A stretch of DNA of 64,000 nucleotides from CAWJAP01 sp963834365. GTDB lineage: Bacteria > Acidobacteriota > Vicinamibacteria > Vicinamibacterales > Vicinamibacteraceae. Positions 9,695 through 20,062 of the stretch are shown piece after piece (position 1 is the stretch's first letter; each line of letters opens with the position of its first letter). The stretch is from contig CAWIBS010000013.1 in the NCBI GenBank assembly GCA_963834365.1, positions 1 to 64,000 on the forward strand, read 5' to 3'. Both the position numbers and the translations under genes were made by a program. Under the pieces are notes generated by a model. It was given only the letters and a program-made list of their open reading frames with translations, was not told the origin of the DNA and ran no database searches.

Positions 9695-10537
9695 ATGCAC
9701 GCCATCTCCGGCCGCTGGATCGCCAATCTCGCGAAATCGCAGCGGCACGCGAATCACCAGTTTCGCAGTGCCGCCCTCGAGCTCGCCGTCACGGACCAGA
9801 CGGTGACCATCGTGCACAGCGGTGTGAACATGTCGGGGCGCTACGAGGAGGGCACGACCGAGCTGCGGCCGGACGGCGTGGCCTGCCCGGCTTCGCCGCA
9901 GGCACCAGACGTCCTCGTGGTCACGAGCTGGCGCGGCTCTCGACGGCTGGAGTCCGTGGCCACCCGTCACGGAACCGTTGCCGGCGCCGGGGTGTACGAG
10001 GTGTCCGAGGATGGCCTGACCCTGACCGCCACCGTCTCCGGGACCGACGCGGCGGGCGCCGCCTTCGAGCAGCGCATTGTCTTCGATCGCGCGCCGCCGG
10101 TGGACCGGTTCATGGAGGCGGCGATCGCGGAGGCAGAGACCGGGCTCGGCGAAGGCGGGATTCCCATCGGCTCCGTCCTGGTCTCGCGCGGCGAGATCCT
10201 GGGACGCGGACACAACCGCCGCGTGCAGCAGTCGAGCGCGATCCGCCACGCGGAAATGGACGCGCTCGAGCAGGCGGGTCGATTGCCGGCGGCGGTCTAT
10301 GCGGAGAGTGTCCTGTACACGACGCTCTCGCCCTGCGCCATGTGCGCCGGGGCGATCCTGCTCTACCGCATCCCGCGGGTCGTCATCGGCGAGCACGTGA
10401 CGTTCGTGGGCGAAGAAGCGCTTCTGCGGAGCCGCGGTGTGGCGGTGGACATCGTCCACGAGCGGCGGTGCATCGCGATGATGCAGGGGTTCATCGATCG
10501 TCACCCGGCGCTCTGGAACGAGGACATCGGCGTGTGA
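9695..10537 (+). CDS. Cytosine deaminase (fungal Fcy1-like) fused to an N-terminal beta-rich domain
   Basis: The 280-residue protein has two parts. Residues 1-130 (ISGRWIANLAKSQRHANHQF to AFEQRIVFDRA) form a beta-strand-rich, lipocalin-like domain of unknown role. Residues 135-280 are a zinc-dependent nucleoside/base deaminase with the HAEMDALE motif (zinc His plus catalytic Glu) and PCAMC (two zinc Cys). The ending SPCAMCAGAILLYRIPRVVIGE and the closing FIDRHPALWNEDIG closely resemble yeast cytosine deaminase rather than the larger bacterial CodA type. It would convert cytosine to uracil. There is no signal peptide, so it is cytoplasmic. No transporter is adjacent. Confidence 0.85.
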   Translation: MHAISGRWIANLAKSQRHANHQFRSAALELAVTDQTVTIVHSGVNMSGRYEEGTTELRPDGVACPASPQAPDVLVVTSWRGSRRLESVATRHGTVAGAGVYEVSEDGLTLTATVSGTDAAGAAFEQRIVFDRAPPVDRFMEAAIAEAETGLGEGGIPIGSVLVSRGEILGRGHNRRVQQSSAIRHAEMDALEQAGRLPAAVYAESVLYTTLSPCAMCAGAILLYRIPRVVIGEHVTFVGEEALLRSRGVAVDIVHERRCIAMMQGFIDRHPALWNEDIGV

Positions 10538-10572
10538 CCGCGACGTGAGCGCGGACGCACCGGGGGGACACC

Positions 10573-10959
10573 GTGACCGAGCAGGCGGAACGCAACAAGC
10601 AGTCGGCCCAGGCGTTCTACGACCTCATGTTCAACCAGTGCCGGCCTGCGGAAGCCGTCGATCGGTATGTGGGAGACTCCTACACGCAGCACAACCCCGC
10701 CGTGGGCGATGGCAAGGCGGCGTTCGTGGAATACTTCGTCAGAATGGCACGCGAATATCCCGGCAAGCGCGTGCACTTCAAGCGAGTGATCGCTGAAGGT
10801 GACTACGTCGTCCTGCACTGCTTCCAGGAGTGGCCCGGCGACGGACCCTGGGCCGGCATCGACATCTTTCGATTCGACGACCGCGGCCGCATCGTCGAAC
10901 ACTGGGACGTATTGCAACGCGTGCCAGTGGAGTCAGCCAATCGGAACACGATGTTCTGA
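10573..10959 (+). CDS. NTF2-like / SnoaL-type protein
   Basis: A 128-residue single-domain protein from a GTG start after a G-rich stretch. NKQSAQAFYDLMFNQCRPAEAV, YTQHNPAVGDGKAAFVEYF and IDIFRFDDRGRIVEHWDVLQ are characteristic of the SnoaL-like cone-shaped fold, in which a buried His/Asp pair often lies in the pocket. Members include small isomerases, aldol cyclases and stress-related binding proteins; the function here is not predictable. It starts 35 bases after the deaminase stop and may share its transcript. Confidence 0.75.
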   Translation: MTEQAERNKQSAQAFYDLMFNQCRPAEAVDRYVGDSYTQHNPAVGDGKAAFVEYFVRMAREYPGKRVHFKRVIAEGDYVVLHCFQEWPGDGPWAGIDIFRFDDRGRIVEHWDVLQRVPVESANRNTMF

Positions 10960-11003
10960 CGTTCGCGCGGCGGGCTGGAGCGTGAAAAGGCTCCGGACGT
11001 CGT

Positions 11004-11021
11004 GTCCGGCTTCAGCCGGAC
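11004..11021. repeat. Short hairpin of the GTCCGGC-loop-GCCGGAC type
   Basis: GTCCGGC, loop TTCA, GCCGGAC: a perfect 7-bp stem in the gap between the NTF2-like gene and rnhA. The same stem with loop TGAA recurs at 49715-49732. Confidence 0.65.
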
Positions 11022-11069
11022 CTCTGCCAGGTGCGTCGCCCATCGAAGCGCCAAGTCATTCTCCATGCG

Positions 11070-11558
11070 ATGACAGGACCAACCAAGCGCGTGTCCATCT
11101 TCACGGACGGAGCCTGTTCCGGCAATCCTGGCCCTGGCGGCTATGGCGTGATCCTCCAGTACGGCGAGCGCAGGCGCGAGTTGTCCGCCGGCTTCCGGCG
11201 GACGACGAACAATCGCATGGAACTGATGGCGGCGATCGCGGGGCTCGCCGCCCTGAAACAGCCGTGCGTGGTCGCCCTCTTCAGCGATTCGGAGTACGTC
11301 GTCAAGGGAATCTCGAAGGGCTGGGCCCGCGGCTGGCGCAGCAAGGCATGGCGTCGTTCAGGAGGAAAGATCGTGCCCAACTGGGAGCTCTGGCGGCAGT
11401 TGCTCGAGCTGTGCGAGCAACACCAGGTTCGCCTCGAATGGGTCCAGGGCCACGCCGGCCACGAGGAGAACGAACGGTGTGACGAACTGGCCGTCCTCGC
11501 TGCGGACGGCCCCAACCTGGCGATCGATCTGGGCTACGAGCAACCGCCACACCCGTAG
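11070..11558 (+). CDS. rnhA: Ribonuclease HI
   Basis: A 162-residue protein that cleaves the RNA strand of RNA-DNA hybrids. The catalytic acids are visible in order: Asp in FTDGACSGNPGPGG, Glu in NNRMELMAAI, Asp in FSDSEYVVKGI and Asp in HEENERCDELA, with VQGHAGHEENE providing the conserved His loop. The basic handle region (KGWARGWRSKAW) is present, as in the E. coli type. Length and motifs indicate a complete cytoplasmic enzyme. Confidence 0.95.
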   Translation: MTGPTKRVSIFTDGACSGNPGPGGYGVILQYGERRRELSAGFRRTTNNRMELMAAIAGLAALKQPCVVALFSDSEYVVKGISKGWARGWRSKAWRRSGGKIVPNWELWRQLLELCEQHQVRLEWVQGHAGHEENERCDELAVLAADGPNLAIDLGYEQPPHP

Positions 11559-11587
11559 CTGCAGCGTGAGTGGCGCGAGGCCGATCG

Positions 11588-11763
11588 GGCTACAGGCTAC
11601 AGAAATCCCATCGTTGGTCTTCGGTCTTCGGTCTTCGGTCTTGGTCCCCGTCGGCGGGGCTGGAGCCCCGCCCTACCGATCTTGCCGCGGCCTCACCGGT
11701 AGGCCGGACCTTTAGGTCCGGCGTGCATTGGGAGCTCACTTCGGTCTGGGCTACGGACTACGG
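11588..11763. repeat. Intergenic heptamers and hairpins
   Basis: The gap between rnhA and the next gene holds GGCTACA twice (11588-11601), GGTCTTC three times plus GGTCTTG (11616-11643), and GCTACGG then ACTACGG (11750-11763). Between them are two hairpins, GGCGGGGC-TGGA-GCCCCGCC near 11654-11673 and GCCGGACC-TTTA-GGTCCGGC near 11703-11722. No T-tract follows either hairpin. No gene is seen here. Confidence 0.75.
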
Positions 11764-11801
11764 TCTTGTCAGATCTTATCCGTGGCCCTTGTCCGTGGCC
11801 C

Positions 11802-14570
11802 TCAGCGCGGCGGAAGCAGCGTCGCCGTCACGTTGGTCCCCGCCGCCCACATCACGCCATCGGCATCCCAGTACATCGCCTTCTCCACCGCGATCGGCTG
11901 GTAGTTCAGCACCTGGATTTCCGCGCTGAACGTGCCCTCGCCGAGCTCCGGCACATCGCTGCGTGCCTGGATGTTCCAGCGGCTCGTCGGCGGGAGCGAC
12001 ATACGTGCGTGTCGCCGTCACCCCGGGCTGCAGGAATCGGACCTGCACTTCCGCCGGAGCGGATTCGGGATTCGCGAGCAGGATGTAGGTCTCGTATCCA
12101 CGCGGGCCGCCGATGCGGCCGTCGGCCACTCCCCAGCGCAGGCCGGGTCGGGTCACGCCGAAGCTGTTGTGCGCCTCCTGCCAGCCCTCCGTGATGTTCG
12201 GCCAGTACATCGCGCGCTCGACGACGATGCCGAGTCGGAGACGAGCGATGGTCGAGACGGCCGTGTTGGCGAGCTGCTGGATCGACCGGTCTCGACGTTG
12301 ATCGTCAGCCGGCCGTTCGCGCGCCACCGTCACCGGCTGCGCGAATCGTCGCGCCGGTCGGCAGCAGATACGTCAGCGTGACATTCGCCGGCGCGCCGTT
12401 CGGATTGCTCATCAGCACGAACCACTCGAAGAACGACCCCGTCGCGCCTTCCGCGAGGAACCACCGCGTGCTCGGCTCGTTGACGCCCGCCGCGTCGTGG
12501 CCGCCTTCGAACAGCCGTCGCGCCCAGGCAGAAGTACATCGCGCGCTCGGCGAGGATCGGCGCGGTCGCGGTGATGTCGAGCCCGAACGACTGATTGACG
12601 AGCGTCCGGCATGTCGCCGGCGAAGACCGTGCGCCGCGTGCGCGGCGGCACCGTGATGCCGTGCGTGCACCACGCCGCCGCCTTCGAGCAGGAAGTTCAC
12701 CGTCGACGTCGGCCGCGGTGGCGCTGTCGTTCGCGAGCAGGACGAAGGTGTTGAAGAAGCCCTGCGAGCCTTCCGCGAACAGCCAGCGGGTCGCCGGACT
12801 CGCGGCCGTGCCGCCGTGGCCGCCGTAGCCGCTGCTCGTCCCAGCTCATCGTCCGCTCGATCGCGAGCGGCACGGCGTCCGTCGATCGCACGACGGTCGA
12901 GATCGCCGCCGCGTTCACGAGCATCGTCCACGCGAACCTGCAGGGGGCCGTCCGCGCCGGCCGGACGGCGACACCGCGATCGAGGCCGCCGCTCTCGGGG
13001 AGGAACTCGAAGCGTGACCGGCGCGGTGGCGGCCGCCGGGATTCGGCGACCGTCACGTCGAGATCGAAGAACGTGCCGGTCGCGCCTTCGGCGAGCGTGT
13101 AGGTGAACTCGGTGACGGTGCACCGCAGGCAGCAGAACTCCTCGGGCAACCCCGAAGCACCAGGCTGAATAGAGAGATGATCAGGTTCTCACCTTTCTTG
13201 AGCGGGACATCGGCATGCCAGTCCAGCGTCCCGGGCACGACATCGAGCGACCCCGCCGCGTAGAACTGGGGCTGCGTGCTGCCCGGCTGCGTGACACGCC
13301 ACAGCGCGAGCGGGTTGGTCGCAGGATATTGCGGTGTCGCGGGGATGGCTCGCAAACGCGCAAAGGGCTGCTGGGACGCCGCAGTCGAGCGGAAGGCCGA
13401 ACGTGTGCGGCGAGAATCGGTCGAACTGGAGGAGCGTACGGTGGATGATTCCGTCGTAGCCGTCGGGGTCATCGTCGTAGACCCAGAGCTTCCAGATGCC
13501 CGCCACGGGCTCGCCTTCGAACGCAGCAAACGACGTGGCGTACGGGAGCGGAGGACCGTCGGGCAGGCCCACGTTGGCACCGTACTGACCGCCTGGCAGG
13601 TAGACGGTGCCGCCCTGGAGAGGCGAATCACGATCGACCGGCCGCCCGGCCCCGAGGCCGAAGACCACAGAACTGTCGAAGGGAGTGCTGCCGCCGGCGT
13701 TGGCCATCAGCACGACCGCCGTGCCCGACGGCGACTGCAGCACGATCTGCAGATCGATCGGGCGCTGGTGCGCGAGAGTGATGGCGATTCCCATTCGGTT
13801 GTCCACCCGGGCCGTCGGACTCACACCCGAGAAATCGAAGGTCAACGGGTAGCGGGCTGCCCGGCCGCTGTTCGGATCGCCCGGCACGGGAGTATCGGCA
13901 GCGGTTCTGTTGTTCATGAACGACGGATAGCCGAGCGACCAGCCACCGGCGATGACGCCCCGCCCGGAGCCGCCGGTGTCCCAGACATACAGGCTCCACG
14001 TGCCGTTGACGCTGAGACGCTCGGGCAGCGGCGCATAAGGTCCTGCCGGGGCTGGAGCCGGGAAGACTGGCGGCGGGTCGTAGGCTGACGGTTGCATCCT
14101 CAACACGGCTCCGTGCGGCATCGAGGACGCCGGCGTCCGGGGCAAGGGGGCCACACCGGATGATGCGGAGATCCAGAGACTCGTGCCTGCAGAGGCTGGC
14201 ACCCGCCGGCGTTCGCCATGAGCAGGTACTTCTCGGCGTCGTTGTGCACCAGCAGCACCGCGAGCTCCTGGGGACACGGGTGCGTCACGCCATAGAGCGC
14301 GACGCCCACATAGTCGGTCTCGGCGGGCGCTCGAATCGCCGCGACCGTCAGCGTCGAGGGATAGACCGACGCCGTGCCTTCGGACCCGAGCACTGGAACC
14401 GCCATGGGCGTCCGGTTGACGTCTGCCTCGCACGTCCCTCGCAGTGCGAGCACACCGAGCGCGGCCGCGAAGATAGTGGAAGACACTCTGCGAAATCTGT
14501 CGATCGTTATCGCCGTCCTTCTTGTCGCTGCTTGACACGCTTCCCGACACGAGGGGCCGGTCCGGCGCAT
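11802..14570 (-). CDS. Secreted P-domain protein with C-terminal AEGATG-type repeats (frameshifted)
   Basis: The N-terminal part has a hydrophobic signal (SSTIFAAALGVLALRG) and a clean stretch (about 14100-13190) with proprotein-convertase P-domain-like segments (NGTWSLYVWDTGGSGRGVIA, GIWKLWVYDDDPDGYDG, DLQIVLQSPSGTAVVLM). From about 13150 to 11802 follow several copies of an extracellular repeat recognisable as LAEGATGTFFDL, then a loose beta segment, then VVERAMYW or IAVEKAMYW. This resembles the DUF5719-type repeats of secreted proteins. The repeat part is broken by many one-base frame changes. The C-terminus (AAGTNVTATLLPPR) matches the end of the neighbouring gene 14762-18278, so the two are tandem paralogues with different N-domains. 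Probable role: surface or adhesion protein. The exact start is uncertain. Confidence 0.6.
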
Positions 14571-14654
14571 GCGCGGCCCACTCCCCGTTACTGATCTGAT
14601 CGAAAAGTGCGGGTGTGAAGTGACACCCGAACGCGGAGCTCACTTGCGTTGCTT

Positions 14655-14740
14655 GATGTGGCGCAGGCCTTTAGGTCTGCCTGGGCTCGCGTTGGCCGGG
14701 CTGAAGCTCGGCGCCACTCTGGCAGGCCGTTGTCAACACA
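14655..14740. repeat. Two-hairpin intergenic repeat, copy 2
   Basis: Same orientation as copy 1. GATGTGGCGCAGGCC begins it, the GGCCGGGCTGAAGC hairpin is in the middle and GTTGTCAACACA ends it. It sits between the two tandem secreted-repeat genes, directly after the stop of the 14762-18278 gene. Confidence 0.8.
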
Positions 14741-14761
14741 TGTGCACTCTGGGCTGCGTCA

Positions 14762-17700
14762 CTATTCAATGGGTCTGAAACGCGTCGCCGTGGCGTTCGT
14801 GCCGGCCTGCCAGATCACGCCGCCGACGGTCGGGTACATCGCACGCTCGACCGCGATCGGCTCGCGTCGAGGCGATCACCGCGCGCGAACGCGCTCGTTG
14901 GCGAGCTCCGGCACCGTCGCCGCCGGGCCCCGATCGCGACGTTGAAGCGGCTCGTCGGCTGGCACGGTGAAGCGTCTTGTCACGACGGGCGTGCCGTTCT
15001 CGCGCAGGAACGTGATCGTGACGTCCGCCGGTCGCGTGCCGGGATTCGCCAGCAGGATGTAGGTCTGATACGCCGCGTGCGCCGCCCACGCGCCCTTCGG
15101 CGAGCCCCCAGCGCGTGCGCGGTCGCCGTGACGCCGAAGCTGTTGTGCGCTTCGTACCACTGGCCGGCGCGGATCCGGCCAGTACTGCGCGCGCTCGACG
15201 ACGATCGGCACGTCGACGTCACGATCTGCGTCGCGACCGCGGCGTTGGCGAGCGCCGGGATCCTCGGCTTCGATGTTCAGCGTCAGCGCTGCCCGATCGC
15301 CGGCATCGTCGTGCGTCTTCGTCGACCGGCGCGCCGGTCTCCGGCAGGTACGTGAACGTCGACGTCGCGCCGGCGTCGCCTGCGGATTCGCGAACAGCAC
15401 GAACGTCTCGAAGAACGGCCCGGTCGCGCCTTCGGCCAGGAACCAGGTTGCGCGACGGCGCGGTCACGCCGACCGATTCGTGCCCGCCGATCCAGAGCGG
15501 CTCGAGCGCCGAAGTACATCGCGCGCTCGGCGATGCCGGGCTGCGCGAACGTCACGCGTCATGCCGAACGACTGGTTCGACCAGCTCCGGGTCGGCGCCC
15601 GCGTCCACGGTGAACCGCGCCAGCGGCGCGAGTCGGTAGGTCCGCGTCACCGGCGGCGCGCCTTCGCGCAGGTACGTGACCGTGCGCCGAGTTCGCGCGT
15701 CGCTGCGGATTGGCGAGCAGCAGATACGTCGAAGAAGAAGCCCTGCGAGCCTTCGGCGAAATACCACGTCAGCGGCCGTGCCGGCCACGGCCTTGTCGGT
15801 GTGCGCGCCGTAGCCCGCTCGCGTCCCACCGCATCGTCCGCTCGACCACGATCGGCGATGGACGTCGGACGGTGACGATGGTCGACACGGTCGTGGCCTC
15901 CAGGCCCGGCGATCTCGTCGACGCGGATCGTCGTCCGCGACGTCGCCGGCAGCGTCTGCGTGCTGCACGACCGTGCCTGCCGTCCGGCTTGCAGGAACGT
16001 GAGCGGTCGATGTGCACCGGCGATCCCATTCGGATTGGCGAGCAGGAGGTCGAGATCGAAGAACGCGCCGGTCGCGCCTTCCGCGAGCAGCGAGGTGAAC
16101 GCCGCGGGCGCCAGCGTCACGTGAGCGTCGCCCTGCTGTCAAAGAACAGCACGTCACGCGCGAACACCCTGATGGTCGTCGTGCCGTCACCGATCGGGAT
16201 CGACGGGATCACCCAGTTCGTCGTCCCCTGGGCAGCGCCTTCGTTGCCGCGATCGTCCGCCCAGAAGACCTCCGTCACGCCGCGATCGTCCGACGCCGTG
16301 CCGCTGAGCGTGACGAAGCGCGAATGCGCTTCAAAGGTGGCGCTGGCGGTCGGCGCAGTGATGGCAATCGTCGGCGGCGCGTTGGGCGGCGACTCATCGT
16401 CGCAGGATGTGGAACGTTGCCGACGAGCCGAAGTACAAGCTCTACTCCCGATGTCGGGTTCGCGAGCGCGAGAGCGAAGGTCTCGAAGTCGAACTCCGTC
16501 ACCGTGTCGTTGAGAATCGGGATCGTGATCGGCAGGGAGTCCTGCTGGCCTTCGAGGAGGGTCAGCGTTCCCGACGCCGCCGTGTAGTCGAGTCCGGGCT
16601 CCGCCGTGCCGCTGCCCGTCGCGTACTCCACGGCGAACGGCTCGTCTCCCCCGCTGCGAAGGACGGCGCATTTGGACGTGGCCCGCATTCTCTGCCGGAG
16701 TGAACGTGTTCGAGAGCAGCACGAGCTGCGCGACTCCAGGCGACGCCAGAGCGAACGTTCTGATCCGGCGATTGGTCGTGTTGATGGTTCCGGCGAGCGT
16801 CGCCGTGCCGGTCCCGAGATCGATGGCATATAGAAGGTCGAGGTCGTTGTTCGGCGGCGTCCGGCGAGAGGCGTCGCGTCACATAGCCCATGTTCGAAGC
16901 CGGATCGATGTCGAAACCTGCCGCCGGATCGATGTCGATCCCGAGGGGACCGATGATGGTGACCTCGCCGCCATCCGGCGACGGCGAGCCGCCCGGACCG
17001 CCGATGCGCACCAGCACGTCGTCGGTGGGGTCGATGCCATAGAGCGTCGGCGACTGGCCCGCGGCGGTTCCTGAATAGGCGATGGCGACGATCCCGGAAC
17101 GCGAGAGCGGCGCGCGCGTCACCGAGCCCGACAGGTCCACCGTGAGGTGCGTGCCGATGTCGTCGATCAGGCGGAGGCGGTTCGCGGGGTCCAGGGCCAC
17201 GCCAATCCCCCTGCTGAGCGGAGACAGCTCGATGGGCCCGCTGTGCTGCCTGCGCCTCGCGCCGCCACGAAACCTGTCGACGTCGTAGACGTGGCCCAGA
17301 TTGCTGACGGCGGTGATCGATCCGCGCGGCTCGAAGTAGAGCCCGATCAGGAACTCGCCTGGAGACAAGCCGGTGATCGGCAGGTCGCCGAGGAGGTCGG
17401 TGGGCCGGCTGGTCCTGAATCGCCGCAGGTGACCGTCGTCGGTGAGCACGTGCGCGGTCACCGGGAAGCTCAGCACCGCAATGTCGCGGACGGCCGACTG
17501 GGCACCTCCGGGCCTGGCGAGGGTTCCGATCGCCGTTGCGGCACCCGTGCCCGGATTGATCCGCAGCAACTGGACGTCATCGCTCACCGCGATCCGATGA
17601 CCGCGTAAAGCTGGTCCGCCGGCAGGCCGACGTCGAGTCCGACCACACCGAGCGCGTCGATGCCCAGGGGGCCGATCGGAATTACGGTGCCGGTGTTCGG

Positions 17701-18278
17701 GGTGCCCATCGGGTCGCCGACGTAGACCAGCGCATCGGTCTGGGAGTCGATCGCATACAGCGGCGTGAACGGAGCGCCCACGAAGTTGAGCCCGTGTCCG
17801 GCTGCGACGATGCCGTCGGCGCTGAGTGGTGTGTCCAGCTGAATGTCCGGCACGGCGGATCGCCGTCGATCATCGTGCCGGTCGCGGGATCGAGCCGGAA
17901 GTTCACCCTGGTGCGCGTCACGACGCGAATCTGGTCGGTGATCGGGTTGAAATCGAATCCCACGTCGTCCAGTGCCGGAAGGGCAAGAGGCGCGGCTCCA
18001 ATGGGCGTCGCCGCGCCGCTCGTCGCATGGATGCGATAGAGCCGGCCCTCGACCGACTTTGGCGACAGCACCACGACCAGGGCGTAGAGCTGACGGTCGA
18101 GCGGCCTGAAATCGATGGCCAGGAGCACGGTGTCGGGCGCCAGACCGCGAATCGGCACGCGCGACAGCATCTGCGCGGGGGCCGACGCCGGAAACACTTC
18201 GAGGTGGTTGTCCTGGGTGAGCGCGTAGATCAACTGTGCGCCGGCGAGGCGCGGCATCGCCAGCACGGCCAGGAACAC
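14762..18278 (-). CDS. Secreted DUF4394 / Calx-beta protein with C-terminal AEGATG-type repeats (frameshifted)
   Basis: A short signal peptide (MFLAVLAMPRLAGAQ) is followed by two or more DUF4394-type beta-propeller-like blocks (LIYALTQDNHLEVF, DTVLLAIDFRPLDRQLYAL, GFDFNPITDQIRVV, NFVGAPFTPLYAIDSQTDAL, LLRINPGTGAATAIGTLA). Then comes a Calx-beta-like segment (VEYATGSGTAEPGLDYTA, about 16630-16440), an Ig-like segment (ITAPTASATFEAHSRFVTLS), and the same repeat family as the 11802-14570 gene. It ends AGTNATATRFRPIE. Frame changes are few in the DUF4394 part (near 17860, 17585, 16850) and frequent in the repeats below 16.2 kb. Probably an extracellular structural or adhesive protein; no enzyme domain was found. 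Confidence 0.6.
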
Positions 18279-18319
18279 GCACAGGCTCAGGGCCCGTGAA
18301 CTCTAGCCCCGGAGTTCAC

Positions 18320-18410
18320 TTGTGTTGACAACGGGCCCGCCAAGGTGGCGCCGGGCTTCAGCCCGGCCAACGCGGGCCGGGGCAGGCCTGAAGGCCTGCG
18401 CCACATCACC
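18320..18410. repeat. Two-hairpin intergenic repeat, copy 3 (inverted)
   Basis: Reverse-complement copy of the element at 1-75 and 14655-14740: begins TGTTGACAACGGGCCCGCC, contains the GCCGGGC-TTCA-GCCCGGC hairpin and ends with GCAGGCCTGAAGGCCTGC. It lies upstream of the secreted DUF4394 gene. The 18279-18768 gap otherwise holds only heptamers and no gene. Confidence 0.8.
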
Positions 18411-18475
18411 AACTGAGCTCCGGGTTTCGGTGTCGGTTTTGGTCGTTGGACGCCAGGTTCTGGTCTGCGCTTGTC

Positions 18476-18503
18476 GCTGACAGCTGAACGCTGAGAGCTG
18501 AAA
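18476..18503. repeat. Heptanucleotide repeat GCTGANN x4
   Basis: Four consecutive 7-bp units, GCTGACA, GCTGAAC, GCTGAGA, GCTGAAA, in the non-coding gap before the amidohydrolase. Confidence 0.75.
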
Positions 18504-18768
18504 CTCAGGAAACGAATCAACATCGACGCCTCTCTCCTCATCCGCACCGCGTAGTGCGCTCAGGGGTCTGCCTTCGCCTTGCCGATGGCGGGCACCCTCG
18601 AGGATCAAGATCGGAAGAGAGGAGGAAAACGGGTCACGTGCGCAGCCGAGGCCTTACCCCGCCGCGATGATTTCGCGTCCGGCTGTCGGGCGTGCGATGA
18701 TGCGTGCCCTCGACGCGTGGCCGCGGTGCGATCGGCGTTCGTCGGGTGACACGTCTGGAGGGCACGGG

Positions 18769-20037
18769 ATGAGGTGTGCATGCTTGTTGGTGGCATTGGG
18801 CGCGGCGAGCCCGGCGTACGCGCAGACCGGCTACGACCTGCTCGTGAAGGGTGGCCACGTGATCGACGGCCGGAACGGCATCGACGCCGTCAGCGACGTC
18901 GCGATCAAGGACGGCAAGATTGCCGCCGTGGCGCCCGGCATCCCGGTCTCGCAGGCCGCGAAGGTCATCGACGCCTCCGGGCTGTACGTCATGCCGGGTC
19001 TCGTGGACATCCACGTGCACGCGTACACCGGCGAAGGTCAGAGCTATTCCCGCGGGTTCCGGAGCGTGCCTCCGGACGGGTTCACGCTGGAGAGCTGCAC
19101 CACGACGGTGGCCGACGCCGGCACGGCGGGATGGCGGAACTTCGAGGACTTCAAGAAGCGCATCATCGATCAGTCCAAGACCCGCGTGACCGCCTTCCTC
19201 AACATCGTCGGCCACGGCATGGCGGGGGGCAGCTTCGAGCAGGACCTCGCGGACATGGAGGCCAAGCCGACGGCCGAGATGGCACTGAAGTACAAGGGCG
19301 TGATCGTCGGCATCAAGAGCGCGCACTACAGCGGGCCGGAATGGGAACCGTACAGCCGATCGGTGGAGGCGGGACGGATTGCCGACATCCCGGTCATGGT
19401 GGACTTCGGCAGCGCCCGGGTGCGCACGATTGCGGAGCTCTTCACCAAGTACTTCCGCCCCGGCGACATTTACACGCATGCCTACGCGGGGGGTGGCCGC
19501 GGAGAGCTCATCGACGGCAAGGTGAACCCGGCAATTTTCGCGGCCCAGAAGAAAGGCATCATCTTCGACATCGGACATGGGGGCGGGAGCTTCGTGTTTC
19601 GGACCGCGGTGCAGGCGTTCAAGGAAGGGTTCTACCCCGACTCCCTGTCGACGGACCTGCACATCGGCAGCATGAACGCCGGGATGAAGGACATGGTGAA
19701 CCTCATGAGCAAGTTCCTTGCCCTCGGGATGCCGCTCAAGGAGGTCGTCGTCCGTTCGACGTGGAATCCGGCGAAGGAGATCAAACAGGAGCAGCTCGGT
19801 CACCTCTCCGTCGGAGCACCCGCCGATGTCGCCGTGCTGCGACTCGAGAAGGGCAAGTTCGGGTTTCTGGATCAGCGCGGCGGACGCCTCGACGGCACCA
19901 CGCGCCTGGGCTGTGAGCTGACGCTCCGCGATGGCGCGGTCGTCTACGACCTGAACGGTCTGGCCAGCGAGCCGTGGGAGAAGATGCCGCCGCCCGTCCG
20001 CCGGTCGGGCGCAACGGGGGAGGCCGGCCGGCCGTAG
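18769..20037 (+). CDS. Exported amidohydrolase, deacetylase-type (copy 1)
   Basis: A 422-residue metal-dependent hydrolase of the amidohydrolase superfamily, EF_0837/AHA_3915-like deacetylase group. A signal peptide (MRCACLLVALGAASPAYAQ) places it in the periplasm; start chosen because GGAG precedes it. Metal ligands expected for the family are visible: HVH in LVDIHVHAYTG, Lys in VGIKSAHYSGPEW, His in YTHAYAGGG, His in FDIGHGGGSF and Asp in STDLHIGSMN. Characterised relatives hydrolyse N-acyl amino acids or cyclic amides; the substrate here is not known. It lies just upstream of receptor 1 and is a close paralogue of the gene at 39968-41224. Its promoter region lacks a convincing copy of the 21-bp direct repeat. 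Confidence 0.8.
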   Translation: MRCACLLVALGAASPAYAQTGYDLLVKGGHVIDGRNGIDAVSDVAIKDGKIAAVAPGIPVSQAAKVIDASGLYVMPGLVDIHVHAYTGEGQSYSRGFRSVPPDGFTLESCTTTVADAGTAGWRNFEDFKKRIIDQSKTRVTAFLNIVGHGMAGGSFEQDLADMEAKPTAEMALKYKGVIVGIKSAHYSGPEWEPYSRSVEAGRIADIPVMVDFGSARVRTIAELFTKYFRPGDIYTHAYAGGGRGELIDGKVNPAIFAAQKKGIIFDIGHGGGSFVFRTAVQAFKEGFYPDSLSTDLHIGSMNAGMKDMVNLMSKFLALGMPLKEVVVRSTWNPAKEIKQEQLGHLSVGAPADVAVLRLEKGKFGFLDQRGGRLDGTTRLGCELTLRDGAVVYDLNGLASEPWEKMPPPVRRSGATGEAGRP

Positions 20038-20062
20038 GCCCGACGCGCTCAATTGGCTGGTT

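Noticed and set aside
18664..18680. A partial operator-like CGATGATTTCGCGTCC before amidohydrolase 1
   Set aside because: The spacer is 2 bases short, the upstream GCGACC half-site is missing and no -10 lies at the expected distance, so it is not counted with the four real sites.
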